Assembly (NCBI RefSeq): GCF_019145205.1
Contig: NZ_JAHSTT010000009.1
Coordinates: forward strand, 124,001-188,000
DNA: 64,000 nt
Direction: 5' to 3'
Source: Pseudomonas khavaziana
Lineage (GTDB): Bacteria > Pseudomonadota > Gammaproteobacteria > Pseudomonadales > Pseudomonadaceae
The translations under genes were made by a program, and so were the position numbers. The notes below the pieces were generated by a model. It saw only the letters and a program-made list of their open reading frames with translations, had not been told where the DNA came from and made no database searches. Numbering within the stretch: position 1 is the stretch's first letter; every line of letters starts with the position of its first letter. This document shows positions 8,718-19,629 of the stretch, in pieces.

Positions 8718-10109
8718 ATGAGTGTGATCATTGCCCTGGCCGCGCTCGCGCTGCTGATGCTGGCGGCCTACCGTGGCTATAGCGTCATCCTGTTTGCCCC
8801 CATCGCCGCCCTCGGCGCGGTGCTGCTCACCGACCCATCAGCCGTCGCCCCTGCCTTTACCGGGGTGTTCATGGAAAAGATGGTCGGTTTTATCAAGCTA
8901 TATTTCCCGGTGTTCCTGCTTGGCGCGGTGTTCGGCAAGCTGATCGAGTTGTCGGGCTTCTCACGGTCCATCGTCGCCGCCGCGATCCGCTTGCTCGGCA
9001 CGCGCCAGGCGATGCTGGTGATCGTATTGGTCTGCGCCCTGCTCACCTACGGCGGCGTATCGCTGTTTGTGGTGGTGTTTGCGGTGTACCCGTTCGCTGC
9101 AGAGATGTTCCGCCAGAGCAATATCCCCAAGCGCCTGATCCCGGCGACCATTGCCCTTGGCGCGTTCTCGTTCACCATGGACGCCCTGCCCGGCACGCCG
9201 CAGATCCAGAACATCATCCCCAGCACCTTCTTCAATACCACCGCCTGGGCGGCGCCGTGGCTGGGGCTGATCGGCACGATCTTCGTGTTCTGCACCGGCA
9301 TGCTCTACCTGGCGCGCCAGCGCAACAAGGCCCTGCGTGCCGGCGAAGGTTATGGCACCGAGCTGCGTAACGAGCCGGAAACGGCTGAAAACCTCACCCT
9401 GCCCAACCCCTGGCTCGCGCTGTCGCCGTTGATCCTGGTGGGGGTGATGAACCTGTTGTTTACCCACTGGATCCCGCAGTGGTACGGCAAGACCCACAGC
9501 CTCAGCCTGCCGGGCATGAGCACGCCGGTAACCACCGAAATTGCCAAGCTCACCGCCATCTGGGCGGTGCAGGCGGCGTTGCTGATAGGGATTATCGTGG
9601 TGCTGGTGTTCGGTTTCTCTGCAATCAAAAGCAAGCTGGCCGAAGGCAGCAAGAGCGCGGTGAGCGGTGCCTTGCTCGCCGCCATGAACACCGCATCGGA
9701 ATACGGCTTTGGTGCGGTGATCGCATCATTGCCAGGCTTTCTGGTACTGGCGGACTGGCTCAAGGGCATCCCCAACCCGTTGGTCAACGAAGCGATTACC
9801 GTGACCCTGCTGGCCGGCATCACCGGTTCTGCCTCGGGCGGCATGAGCATCGCCCTGGCGGCGATGTCCGAGAGCTTTATTTCGGCGGCCCACGCGGCCA
9901 ATATCCCCCTTGAAGTGCTTCACCGGGTCGCGGCCATGGCCAGCGGCGGCATGGACACCCTGCCCCACAACGGCGCGGTGATCACCCTGCTGGCGGTCAC
10001 CGGGCTGACCCACCGCGAGGCCTACAAGGACATTTTCGGCATCACCATCATCAAGACCCTAGCGGTGTTCGTGGTGATCGGTACTTTCTATGCCACTGGC
10101 ATTGTGTGA
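8718..10109 (+). CDS. GntP-family permease, likely for 3-hydroxybutyrate
   Basis: A 463-residue integral membrane protein with roughly a dozen hydrophobic segments, of the gluconate/H+ symporter (GntP) superfamily. Characteristic stretches are YGGVSLFVVVFAVYPFA, FSFTMDALPGTPQIQN, GFGAVIASLPGF and GGMDTLPHNGAVITLL. Homologues next to 3-hydroxybutyrate dehydrogenase import short hydroxy- or keto-acids, so (R)-3-hydroxybutyrate or acetoacetate is the likely substrate (inference from position). GGAG precedes the ATG. The dehydrogenase starts 7 bp after its stop, so the two are cotranscribed from the sigma-54 promoter. Confidence 0.85.
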   Translation: MSVIIALAALALLMLAAYRGYSVILFAPIAALGAVLLTDPSAVAPAFTGVFMEKMVGFIKLYFPVFLLGAVFGKLIELSGFSRSIVAAAIRLLGTRQAMLVIVLVCALLTYGGVSLFVVVFAVYPFAAEMFRQSNIPKRLIPATIALGAFSFTMDALPGTPQIQNIIPSTFFNTTAWAAPWLGLIGTIFVFCTGMLYLARQRNKALRAGEGYGTELRNEPETAENLTLPNPWLALSPLILVGVMNLLFTHWIPQWYGKTHSLSLPGMSTPVTTEIAKLTAIWAVQAALLIGIIVVLVFGFSAIKSKLAEGSKSAVSGALLAAMNTASEYGFGAVIASLPGFLVLADWLKGIPNPLVNEAITVTLLAGITGSASGGMSIALAAMSESFISAAHAANIPLEVLHRVAAMASGGMDTLPHNGAVITLLAVTGLTHREAYKDIFGITIIKTLAVFVVIGTFYATGIV

Positions 10110-10116
10110 GGTTTTC

Positions 10117-10890
10117 ATGACGACGTTGAATGGCAAGACCGCCCTGGTCACCGGCTCCACCAGTGGCATCGGCTTAGGCATAGCCCTGAGCCTGGCCAAG
10201 GCCGGTGCCAACCTGATCCTCAATGGCTTCGGCGACGCCAGCGCGGTGATCGCCCAGGTGCAGGCGTTTGGCGGCAAGGTCGGGCACCACCCGGCAGACG
10301 TCAGCGACCCGGCGCAGATTGCCGACATGTTCGCCTACGCCAAGCGCGAGTTCGGCGGCGTCGACATCCTGGTCAACAACGCCGGCATCCAGCATGTGGC
10401 GGCGGTGGAAGACTTTCCAGTGGAACGCTGGGATTCGATCATTGCCATCAACCTGTCCTCGGTGTTCCACAGCACACGCCTGGGCTTGCCGGACATGAAG
10501 GCCAAGGGCTGGGGACGCATCGTCAACATCGCCTCGGTGCACGGCCAGGTCGGCTCAGTGGGCAAGGCCGCGTATGTGGCGGCAAAGCATGGGGTGATTG
10601 GCCTGACCAAGGTGGTGGGTTTGGAGACTGCCACCAGCAACGTGACCTGCAACGCTATCTGCCCGGGCTGGGTGCTGACGCCATTGGTGCAGAAGCAGAT
10701 TGATGATCGGGTGGCCACGGGGGTCGACCCACAGCAGGCGCAGCAGGATTTGCTCGCGGAGAAACAGCCGTCCCTGGAGTTCGTCACGCCTTCGCAACTG
10801 GGCGAGCTGGTGTTGTTTTTGTGCAGTGAGGCTGGCGCCCAAGTGCGCGGTGCGGCGTGGAATATCGACGGTGGCTGGCTGGCCCAATAA
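10117..10890 (+). CDS. bdhA: 3-hydroxybutyrate dehydrogenase
   Basis: A 257-residue short-chain dehydrogenase oxidising (R)-3-hydroxybutyrate to acetoacetate with NAD. The cofactor fingerprint is TGSTSGIGLGIA, then NNAGIQ. The catalytic Ser140, Tyr153 and Lys157 lie in IASVHGQ and YVAAKHG. FNGFGDA-like and WVLTPLVQKQID segments are typical of the BDH subfamily, and the end AWNIDGGWLAQ is standard. The ATG at 10117 is preferred to a start nine codons upstream inside the permease gene. It sits between the permease and acetoacetyl-CoA synthetase, so the three genes form a pathway. Confidence 0.92.
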   Translation: MTTLNGKTALVTGSTSGIGLGIALSLAKAGANLILNGFGDASAVIAQVQAFGGKVGHHPADVSDPAQIADMFAYAKREFGGVDILVNNAGIQHVAAVEDFPVERWDSIIAINLSSVFHSTRLGLPDMKAKGWGRIVNIASVHGQVGSVGKAAYVAAKHGVIGLTKVVGLETATSNVTCNAICPGWVLTPLVQKQIDDRVATGVDPQQAQQDLLAEKQPSLEFVTPSQLGELVLFLCSEAGAQVRGAAWNIDGGWLAQ

Positions 10891-10913
10891 CCCCCCCAGG
10901 CACCGGAGATCAA

Positions 10914-11005
10914 AATGTGGGAGGGGGCTTGCTTCCGATAGCGGTGGTTCAGTTACAGATGCTCGCCTTGCACACTGCTATCGGGAGCAAGCCCCCTCCC
11001 ACATT
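10914..11005. repeat. REPIN, type A
   Basis: Facing type A REPs separate the dehydrogenase and acetoacetyl-CoA synthetase genes, which lie on the same strand. One base of the left arm differs (GCTTGCTTCC). Such a hairpin inside a likely operon could attenuate or protect the transcript. Confidence 0.9.
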
Positions 11006-11052
11006 GGAACGCTATTGTTTTAAAGACCGATACAAGAACAAGAGATTTCGCT

Positions 11053-13008
<1,956 letters not shown>

Positions 13009-13148
13009 ATGAAAGGTTTCAGCGCTGACGCAGCGTTTTGAAGAAAAACCCTCAAGGCATGCTATTTTTCGGGGGTAGTCACCCGCTGTTATCCCTTGGG
13101 ACAATGGGTGTTGTCATTTTTTCAAAGCGTCATGCTCAGGGCTTTTTC

Positions 13149-15686
13149 ATGAATGGAACATCCACCGGTAGCGAAGCCGCTGCATTGATCAAGCGGCTGG
13201 ACTGGGCGCAAAGCCCCCTCGGTGAGGCCGCTGATTGGCCGCAAAGCCTGCGCACCGCCGTCGATATCGTCGTGCATTCGCCGATGCCGATGGTGCTGCT
13301 GTGGGGGCCGCAACTCACTCAACTCTACAACGATGCCTTTGCCCTGCTGGTGGGCAACAAGCACCCCGGCGCCCTTGGCCAGCCGGCGCACCATACCTGG
13401 CCGGAGCTGGAAAGCTTCGCCGGGCCGGTCTACGACGCGGTCCTCAGCGGCCAGGTGCGCACTTTCAGCGAGCAGCGCTTCGTGGTGCAACGCCATGGCC
13501 GCGACACCGACATCTGGCTCGACCTGACCTACAGCCCGGTGCGCGATGAAAGCGGCCTGGTGGCCGGTATCCTGGTCACCGCCATCGAAACCAACGAGCG
13601 GCGCAGCAAAGCCCTCGAACTGCAGCAGCGCTCCGAAGAGAGCCTCAAGGCCCAGCACAGTACCGAGCAGCGCCTGCAACTGGCCCTGGCAGCCACCGAT
13701 GCGGTAGGCACCTGGGATTGGGATATCGGTGAAGACCGCTTTATCGCCGACGCCCATTTCGCCCATCTGCATGGCGTCGACCCCAATGACGCCGGCCTGT
13801 TGCCCATCAGCGCCTACCTGCAAGGCGTGCACCCCGAAGACCGTGGCATGGTGGCGCGCAGCATCAAGCATTGCATCACCTTCGGCACCGAATACGCCGA
13901 GGAATACCGCCTGCTGCAAGCCGACGGCCAGGTGCGCTGGGTGTTCGCCCGTGGCCGCTGCTACAAGGACCAACAAGGCCGCCCTGCGCGGTTCCTCGGC
14001 GCCGCGCTGGACCTTACCGAGCGCAAGCACACCGAACAGGCCCTGCGCCAAAGCCAGACCGAGCTGCAACTGATCATCAACGCCATGCCGGTGCTGATCG
14101 GTTATGTCGACCATGAGCAGCGCTTTCGCTTGAACAACAGCGCCTACCTCGACTGGTACGGCATGACCCCCCAGGAGCTGTACGGCAAGTCCATCCGCGA
14201 AGTGCTCGGCGACGAGGTGTATGCCGGGCGTGCAGACAAGATCGAAGCCGCCCTCAACGGCAAGGCGTGCAGTTTCATGACCATCACGCCCCATCGCGAC
14301 GGCCGCCCGCGCCACGCGCTGATGAAGTACCTGCCGCGCTTCAGCAACGACGGCTCGGTCAATGGCTTCTACATCTTTGTGATCGATGAGACCGAACGCA
14401 AGCTCACCGAAGAAGCGCTGCGCCATCTCAACGAAAACCTCGAAGAACGCGTGGCCCAGCGTACCCAGGCCCTGGCCGAAGCCAACCAGCGCCTGCAAAA
14501 CGAGATGTTCGAGCGCGAGCGCGCCGAAGATGCCTTGCGTCATGCGCAAAAGATGGAAGCGGTGGGCCAGCTCACTGGCGGCATCGCCCATGACTTCAAC
14601 AATATGCTCACCGGCATCATCGGCAGCCTCGACCTGATGCAACGCTACATCGCCGCCGGACGCAGCGACGATATCGGCCGCTTTGCCGACGCCGCCGTCG
14701 CCTCCGCCCACCGTGCCGCTGCCCTGACCCACCGCCTGCTGGCGTTCTCCCGGCGCCAGTCGCTGGACCGGCGCCCCACCGACCCCAACCAGTTGGTGGC
14801 GTCCCTGGAAGACCTGTTCCGGCGCACCAAGGGCGCGCATATCACACTCAATGTGCAATTGGGCAAGGACATCTGGCCGGTGAACACCGACGCCAGCCAA
14901 TTGGAAAACGCCCTGCTCAACCTGGTGATCAACGCCCGCGATGCCATGCCCGATGGCGGCGAGTTGCTGATCGAAACCGCCAACAGCTATTTGGACGGCA
15001 CCGATATCACTACCCTGGAGCCGGTCAAGGCCGGCGACTATGTGATGCTCGGCGTGAGCGACAATGGCAGCGGCATGGCGCCGAAAATCCTCGCCAAGGC
15101 CTTCGATCCATTTTTCACCACCAAGCCCATCGGCCAAGGCACCGGCCTGGGATTGTCGATGATCTATGGCTTTGCCCAGCAGTCTGGAGGCCACGTGACC
15201 ATCCAGAGCGAACCGGGCCAGGGCACCTGCGTGCGCCTGTACCTGCCGCGCTTGTATGGCACCGCGCTGGAAAGCCACCTGCCCGCCAGCCTGGCCGAAG
15301 CCCCCGTGGCCCAGGCCGGTGAAGCCGTGGTGGTGGTCGAGGACGACCCGGCAGTGCGCATGCTGGTGGTCAACGTGCTCAACGAGCTGGGCTACACCGC
15401 CCACCAGGCGGCGGATGCCCGCGCGGCGCTGCCGCTGCTGGAGTCGGATCTGCGCGTCGACCTGCTGGTGACCGACGTCGGTCTGCCGGGCATGAACGGT
15501 CGGCAACTGGCGGAAATCGCCCGTCAGCATCGCCCGGGCCTGCGGGTGTTGTTCATGACCGGTTATGCCGAGAAAGCCGCCGAACGCCAAGGCTTCCTGG
15601 AAGACGGCATGGACATGGTGGCCAAGCCGTTTTCCATCGACCTGCTGGCCACCAAAATCCGCAGCATGCTCGGCGTCGAGGCATGA
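13149..15686 (+). CDS. Hybrid sensor histidine kinase with PAS domains and receiver
   Basis: An 845-residue protein with no obvious membrane segments. Residues ~1-150 are a PAS-like sensor with WPQSLRTAVDIVVHSPMPM and LYNDAFALLVGNKHP. A PAS_3 domain follows (WDWDIGEDRFIADAHF), then a third PAS (INAMPVLIGYVDHEQRFRLNNSAY) and a coiled coil. The HisKA H-box GGIAHDFNN carries His481. The ATPase domain has NARDAMPDGG, DNGSGM and GTGLGLSM. The C-terminal receiver has its phospho-acceptor Asp776 (LVTDVGLPGMNGRQ). The ATG at 13149 is chosen; the long upstream extension looks non-coding. No response regulator gene is adjacent. A kinase of the same build lies at 49602-51314. Confidence 0.88.
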   Translation: MNGTSTGSEAAALIKRLDWAQSPLGEAADWPQSLRTAVDIVVHSPMPMVLLWGPQLTQLYNDAFALLVGNKHPGALGQPAHHTWPELESFAGPVYDAVLSGQVRTFSEQRFVVQRHGRDTDIWLDLTYSPVRDESGLVAGILVTAIETNERRSKALELQQRSEESLKAQHSTEQRLQLALAATDAVGTWDWDIGEDRFIADAHFAHLHGVDPNDAGLLPISAYLQGVHPEDRGMVARSIKHCITFGTEYAEEYRLLQADGQVRWVFARGRCYKDQQGRPARFLGAALDLTERKHTEQALRQSQTELQLIINAMPVLIGYVDHEQRFRLNNSAYLDWYGMTPQELYGKSIREVLGDEVYAGRADKIEAALNGKACSFMTITPHRDGRPRHALMKYLPRFSNDGSVNGFYIFVIDETERKLTEEALRHLNENLEERVAQRTQALAEANQRLQNEMFERERAEDALRHAQKMEAVGQLTGGIAHDFNNMLTGIIGSLDLMQRYIAAGRSDDIGRFADAAVASAHRAAALTHRLLAFSRRQSLDRRPTDPNQLVASLEDLFRRTKGAHITLNVQLGKDIWPVNTDASQLENALLNLVINARDAMPDGGELLIETANSYLDGTDITTLEPVKAGDYVMLGVSDNGSGMAPKILAKAFDPFFTTKPIGQGTGLGLSMIYGFAQQSGGHVTIQSEPGQGTCVRLYLPRLYGTALESHLPASLAEAPVAQAGEAVVVVEDDPAVRMLVVNVLNELGYTAHQAADARAALPLLESDLRVDLLVTDVGLPGMNGRQLAEIARQHRPGLRVLFMTGYAEKAAERQGFLEDGMDMVAKPFSIDLLATKIRSMLGVEA

Positions 15687-15729
15687 GTTCAGGCATAATC
15701 GCGCGCCGTCGCTCTGCTGGTAGAGACCA

Positions 15730-16005
15730 ATGAAAGCCCAAGCCCGTCATATCCTGGTGAAAACCAGCGAAGAAGCCGAACAACTCAAGCAGCGCATTGC
15801 CAAGGGCGAAGCCTTTGATGTGCTGGCCAAGAAGTATTCCACCTGCCCGTCCGGCAAGCGTGGCGGCGACCTGGGTGAAGTGCGGCCCGGGCAGATGGTG
15901 GGGGCGATTGATGCGGTGATTTTCAAGAAACCGGTGAAGGTGGTGCACGGGCCGATCAAAAGCAAGTTCGGGTATCACCTGGTACAGGTGTTTTACCGGG
16001 ACTGA
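15730..16005 (+). CDS. Second parvulin-type peptidyl-prolyl isomerase
   Basis: A 91-residue one-domain parvulin, paralogous to the 93-residue PpiC at 1077-1358. It has ARHILVKTSEEAEQL, the active-site STCPSGKRGGDLGE, GQMVGAIDAVIF and FGYHLVQVFYRD. The STCPSGKRGGDLGE segment is closer to E. coli PpiC than the copy at 1077 is. It lies 43 bp after the histidine kinase on the same strand and is followed by a pair of REP sequences, which probably mark the transcript end. Confidence 0.92.
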   Translation: MKAQARHILVKTSEEAEQLKQRIAKGEAFDVLAKKYSTCPSGKRGGDLGEVRPGQMVGAIDAVIFKKPVKVVHGPIKSKFGYHLVQVFYRD

Positions 16006-16025
16006 TGGGCTTGGCTTTACACCGC

Positions 16026-16110
16026 CATCGGGAGCAAGCCCCCTCCCACAGTTGAGCCTATTCCAACTGAAGGAATGCAGTCTAATGTGGGAGGGGGCTT
16101 GCTCCCGATC
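16026..16110. repeat. Two type A REPs in reversed (tail-to-tail) order
   Basis: A REP reading ATCGGGAGCAAGCCCCCTCC (16027-16050) is followed after 33 bp by one reading GTGGGAGGGGGCTTGCTCCC (16086-16110). This is the opposite order to the REPINs elsewhere in the window. The pair lies between the convergent parvulin and kdgK genes and may act as a two-way terminator. Confidence 0.85.
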
Positions 16111-16126
16111 CGCCACAGGCGGCCAT

Positions 16127-17032
16127 TCACCTCGTTATCAGCGCCCCCGGCAGCTGAATCACCCGACTCGCCAACCGATGCCCCGCCAATGCAGCCGCTT
16201 GCGGCGAGCCACCTTTGAGCCGCCCGGCCAGATACGCCGCACTGAACGAATCCCCCGCAGCCGTGGTATCCACCACCTTCTCCACCTTCAACGCCGGCAC
16301 TGCAAAGCGCTCCCCCGCACAACGAATCAGACAGGCATCCGCCCCACGCTTGAGCACCACCTCTGCAATCGATGGATACGCCGCAAACACCTGCTCGCTG
16401 TCTTGATAGCCAAACAAGGCGCGCTCGTCGTCCTCGGTCAACAGGGCGATATCCACTTCGGCCAACACCGTGCGATAAGCCTCACGGGCCGCTGCCACAT
16501 CGGCCCACAGCCGTGGCCGGTAATTGTTATCGAACACTACCCTGCCACCGCGACTACGGGTTTGCACCAGGGTTTGCAGCAGGCGCTCGCGCCCCACTGC
16601 TCCCAGCACGGCCAGGGTAATGCCGCTGAAATACACCACGTCATAACCCGGTAACGCCGCCAGTATCGGCTCGGCCGCCGGCGTGGTGAAGCAGTCGCGC
16701 ACCGCCGCTTCGTTGCGCCAGTAGAGAAACTTGCGCTCGCCATTGGCGTCGGTCTGAATGCAGTACAAACCCGGCAGGCGCCCGGGCAGGCGCTGGACCA
16801 TGCCTAGGCCAATGCCCTCTTCGTGCCATTGCTGGCACATGGCATCGCTGAAGCTGTCATCGCCCAAGGCCGTGACGTAGTCGACGCTGCCGACCTCGCC
16901 CAGTTCGCGGCGCAGGTACACTGCCGTGTTCAGGGTGTCGCCGCCGAAGCTCTGGTGCAGGCTGCCGTCGGCGCGGTGTTGCAGTTCGATCATGCATTCG
17001 CCGATGAGGGCGATGCGCGGTTGGTTGGTCAT
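16127..17032 (-). CDS. kdgK: 2-dehydro-3-deoxygluconokinase (KdgK)
   Basis: A 301-residue PfkB-family sugar kinase phosphorylating 2-keto-3-deoxygluconate to KDPG, which enters the Entner-Doudoroff pathway. The N-terminus IALIGECMIEL, the substrate-binding GGDTLNTAVYLRR, the KDGK-typical DNNYRPRLW and the catalytic DTTAAGDSFSAAYLAG (Asp as base, anion hole GAGD) are visible. Length fits the family. It is the last gene of a minus-strand cluster with a PLP enzyme that could release KDG, which supports KDG rather than another sugar as substrate. Confidence 0.9.
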   Translation of the reverse strand: MTNQPRIALIGECMIELQHRADGSLHQSFGGDTLNTAVYLRRELGEVGSVDYVTALGDDSFSDAMCQQWHEEGIGLGMVQRLPGRLPGLYCIQTDANGERKFLYWRNEAAVRDCFTTPAAEPILAALPGYDVVYFSGITLAVLGAVGRERLLQTLVQTRSRGGRVVFDNNYRPRLWADVAAAREAYRTVLAEVDIALLTEDDERALFGYQDSEQVFAAYPSIAEVVLKRGADACLIRCAGERFAVPALKVEKVVDTTAAGDSFSAAYLAGRLKGGSPQAAALAGHRLASRVIQLPGALITR

Positions 17033-17062
17033 GGCTGCTGTCTCGGTGGGGCTGATGGCCTC

Positions 17063-17082
17063 ATCGGGGGCAAGCCCCCGAT
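17063..17082. repeat. Short REP-like palindrome
   Basis: ATCGGGGGC, AA, GCCCCCGAT form a perfect 9-bp stem, the core of a type A REP lacking its GTGGGAG arms. It lies in the gap between the PLP enzyme stop and the kdgK start. Confidence 0.7.
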
Positions 17083-17096
17083 AGGAGCGACTCGGT

Positions 17097-18305
17097 CTAG
17101 AAGCAGGTACGCAGGGACTCGATCACCTGCAACTGCTCATCCACCAGGCAGCCCACCTGCCATTTGTCGAAGGTCAGGCAAGGGTGGGAAGTACCAAACG
17201 AAATGATGTCGCCGATGCGCAATTCAACCCCCGGTGCCACGCTCATGAACGCATGCTGATCCATCACCGCCGTGACCTTGCACCCGCTCACATCATCACC
17301 TTGGGCCGGCACAATCCCGGCCTTGTAGCGCTTGAGCGGCACCGGCAAACCGGCGTCATAAGCCACGTCGCGCTTGCCCAGGGCAACCACCGCAAAGCCC
17401 GGCTCCGGCAGCGACTGCACATGGGCCCAGACTTCCAGCGCCGGGCGCAGGCCCTCGTCGAGGTCGCTGCGGCGCTCGAGCACACAGCACTGGGCTTGTT
17501 TGTAGATACCATGGTCGTGAGCCACATAGCTGCCGGGGCGCAACACACTGAGGAAACGCCCGGCGGCATTCTGCGCTTCGAACGACTCGGCGATCAGGTC
17601 GTACCAGGCCGAGCCCGAGGCCGTGACGATCGGCTTGGGCAGGTCGAACAGGCCGTTGTCTTGCAAATCCACCGCCAGGCGCACCAGGCTGGCGGCGAAG
17701 TCACGAATGCCGCTGATGGCATGCTCACCGTGGATCACCCCTTCGTAGCCTTCGATACCGGTCAGGGCCAGCGCGGGCTGGGCCTTGATTGCCTTGGCCA
17801 GCTCGCGCACCTCGTGCTCGCTGCGGCAACCGCAACGGCCGCCGACCACGCCGTATTCGATCATCACGTTCAGGCGCAGGCCACGGGCGGCGAAGAACAG
17901 GCCCAGGTCGGCGACGCTATCCGGGTGATCGACCATGCAATGGAAGTCGAAATCCTTGTCGGCCAGCAGCTCGGCGATCAACGCCATGTTCGGCGCGCCC
18001 ACCAACTGGTTGGCCATCAACACGCGACGCACGCCACCGGCATAGGCAGCCCGGGTCTGCACGGCGCTGGCCAGGGTGATGCCCCAGGCGCCGGCGCTGA
18101 GCTGGCGCTGGAACAGCGCGGGCATCATGCTGGTCTTGCCGTGGGGCGCCAGTTCGGCACCGCTGCGGCTGACAAAGTCCTGCATCCAGCGAATGTTGTG
18201 TTCCAAGGCGTCGCGGTGCAGCACCAGGGCCGGCAGGCTGACGTCGCGGACCAAGTGGGCACCGATAGCGGCAGCGCCTTTTTCAACGGCATTTAGGGCA
18301 GACAT
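17097..18305 (-). CDS. DSD1/D-threonine aldolase-family PLP enzyme, possible D-glucosaminate ammonia-lyase
   Basis: A 402-residue fold-type III PLP enzyme. The alanine-racemase-like barrel carries the Schiff-base Lys57 in ELAPHGKTSMMP. The C-terminal D-serine-dehydratase-like domain has the metal ligand pair His374 and Cys376 in SHPCLTFDKW. Family members are metal-dependent D-threonine aldolases and D-serine dehydratases; the Pseudomonas forms are usually called amino acid deaminase. Neighbours are KDG kinase, RidA and an amino-acid ABC transporter. Deamination of D-glucosaminate to 2-keto-3-deoxygluconate would join them all. That substrate is an inference; D-serine or D-threonine are alternatives. 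Confidence 0.8.
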   Translation of the reverse strand: MSALNAVEKGAAAIGAHLVRDVSLPALVLHRDALEHNIRWMQDFVSRSGAELAPHGKTSMMPALFQRQLSAGAWGITLASAVQTRAAYAGGVRRVLMANQLVGAPNMALIAELLADKDFDFHCMVDHPDSVADLGLFFAARGLRLNVMIEYGVVGGRCGCRSEHEVRELAKAIKAQPALALTGIEGYEGVIHGEHAISGIRDFAASLVRLAVDLQDNGLFDLPKPIVTASGSAWYDLIAESFEAQNAAGRFLSVLRPGSYVAHDHGIYKQAQCCVLERRSDLDEGLRPALEVWAHVQSLPEPGFAVVALGKRDVAYDAGLPVPLKRYKAGIVPAQGDDVSGCKVTAVMDQHAFMSVAPGVELRIGDIISFGTSHPCLTFDKWQVGCLVDEQLQVIESLRTCF

Positions 18306-18314
18306 GGAAAACTC

Positions 18315-19079
18315 CTAATCGTTGATACGCCGGGCCAGGCTGTTGGCGCTGTCGATCAGCACCCGGCGATAGTCGTGGTAGTTTTTGCTGGCATCGGCCC
18401 GGGGGGCGACGATGCACAGGGTCGCAATGCTGACGCCCTGGGCGTCCCGCACCGGGGCGGCAAAGCAATGGGTAAAGGTGTCGGCCACACTGTCGAAGGA
18501 AAAAAATCCATCGAGGGTGGCCTGGCGGATCTGCGCCAGGAAGATGTGTAACGGCAGGCGCTGGCCGTCCGGCAGGATGAAATCGTCGGGATCGATCAGG
18601 TCAATGATCTGCTGGTCGCTCAAATGCCCGAGCAGCAGGCGCCCGGAGGCGGTCCATGGGATCGGTGCGTTTTCACCGATATCCGAAGAAATCCTGAAAT
18701 GCCGCTGGCCCTCGCGCATCAAGGCTACCGTGTATTTGCGCCCATTGAGCAGGCACATTTGCGCGGTTTCGTGGGTCTGGCTGACGATGTCCTGCAAGGC
18801 GTGGTCGGCCTCGCGGGTCAGGTCGAAGTGGCGCAGGTGCGCCTGGCCGAGGAAATACAACTGGCGGCCCAGATACACGTGACCGTCCTTGCCTACGGTT
18901 TCCAGGATGCGCCGCTCCAGCAGGGAAGCGACCAACTCGTAGACCGTGGACTTGGGGCTGCCAATGCCGCTGGCAATGTCATTCGGGCGCAGGGGCTGGC
19001 CGATCTCCTTGAGAAAATCGAGGATATCGAACGCACGGTCCAGGCCTTTGGCGCGGCGCTTGATGGTGTCTTCGGTCAT
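18315..19079 (-). CDS. IclR-family transcriptional regulator
   Basis: A 254-residue repressor/activator. The N-terminal winged helix (residues ~8-65) includes GLDRAFDILDFLKEIGQPLRPNDIA and GSPKSTVYELVASL. The C-terminal IclR effector domain has GENAPIPWTASGRLLLGHLSDQQ and FAAPVRDAQGVSIATLCI. The ATG at 19079 (MTEDTIKRR) is chosen; the open frame continues 61 codons upstream only because it reads through a REPIN. It lies between ridA and the PLP enzyme and probably controls the whole transporter-to-kdgK cluster. A candidate operator is described at 22670-22707. Confidence 0.9.
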   Translation of the reverse strand: MTEDTIKRRAKGLDRAFDILDFLKEIGQPLRPNDIASGIGSPKSTVYELVASLLERRILETVGKDGHVYLGRQLYFLGQAHLRHFDLTREADHALQDIVSQTHETAQMCLLNGRKYTVALMREGQRHFRISSDIGENAPIPWTASGRLLLGHLSDQQIIDLIDPDDFILPDGQRLPLHIFLAQIRQATLDGFFSFDSVADTFTHCFAAPVRDAQGVSIATLCIVAPRADASKNYHDYRRVLIDSANSLARRIND

Positions 19080-19111
19080 AGTGGACTCGGTCCCGAGTGG
19101 TATGAAGTCTT

Positions 19112-19213
19112 CTGTAGGAGCGAGCTTGCTCGCGAAAAACTTCAGGACAACGCGTTCATACAGAATACCCGCGTTATCATTGACGATCTTCGCGAGCAAG
19201 CTCGCTCCTACAG
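19112..19213. repeat. REPIN, type B
   Basis: CTGTAGGAGCGAGCTTGCTC and its reverse complement face each other across ~50 bp. The total is 102 bp, exactly the length of the type B copy at 54502-54603. It lies between ridA and the IclR gene on the same transcript. Confidence 0.88.
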
Positions 19214-19224
19214 GGTTTGAATAT

Positions 19225-19614
19225 TCAGCCCTTTTTCTTGTAGGCCACGCAATCGATCTCAACCTTGCAATCGACCATCATATTGGCCTGCACGCAGGCC
19301 CGCGCCGGGGCGTGTTCCGGGGTGAAGTATTCACCGAAGACTTTGTTGAAACTCCAGAAGTCCCGAGGGTCTTCCAGCCATACGCCAACGCGCACCACAT
19401 CCTTGAGTTCGTAACCGGCCTCTTCGAGGATCGCCACCACGTTGCGCATGGTCTGCCGGGTTTGCTCGATGATGCCGCCACTGATGATTTCGCCGTCCAC
19501 GGCGGGCACCTGGCCTGACACATACAGCCAGCCATCGGCCTCCACCGCGCGGGCGAAGGGACGTGGCTGGCCGCCACCTGCGGTGCTGCCGGTACCGTAA
19601 CGAGTAATGCTCAT
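19225..19614 (-). CDS. RidA-family reactive enamine/imine deaminase
   Basis: A 129-residue protein of the YjgF/YER057c/UK114 family. These trimers hydrolyse reactive enamines and imines such as 2-aminoacrylate released by PLP ammonia-lyases. Typical are PFARAVEADGWLYVSGQVPA, TRQTMRNVVAILEEAGYELKDVV and ARACVQANMMVDCKVEIDCVA, whose Arg corresponds to the substrate-carboxylate Arg of RidA. AAGGAG lies seven bases before the ATG. It starts 15 bp after the ABC ATPase stop and precedes a PLP enzyme, so it likely clears that enzyme's imine product. Confidence 0.9.
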   Translation of the reverse strand: MSITRYGTGSTAGGGQPRPFARAVEADGWLYVSGQVPAVDGEIISGGIIEQTRQTMRNVVAILEEAGYELKDVVRVGVWLEDPRDFWSFNKVFGEYFTPEHAPARACVQANMMVDCKVEIDCVAYKKKG

Positions 19615-19629
19615 GCAAGTTGCTCCTTG

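Noticed and set aside
13122..15590. 822-residue open frame opposite the histidine kinase
   Set aside because: Shadow of a GC-rich gene; composition is rich in Gly/Ala/His/Gln without motifs, and the kinase on the other strand is unambiguous.
19080..19262. N-terminal extension of the IclR protein
   Set aside because: The extra 61 codons translate a REPIN (VGASLLAK, FFASKLAPTE), so the start at 19079 is used.
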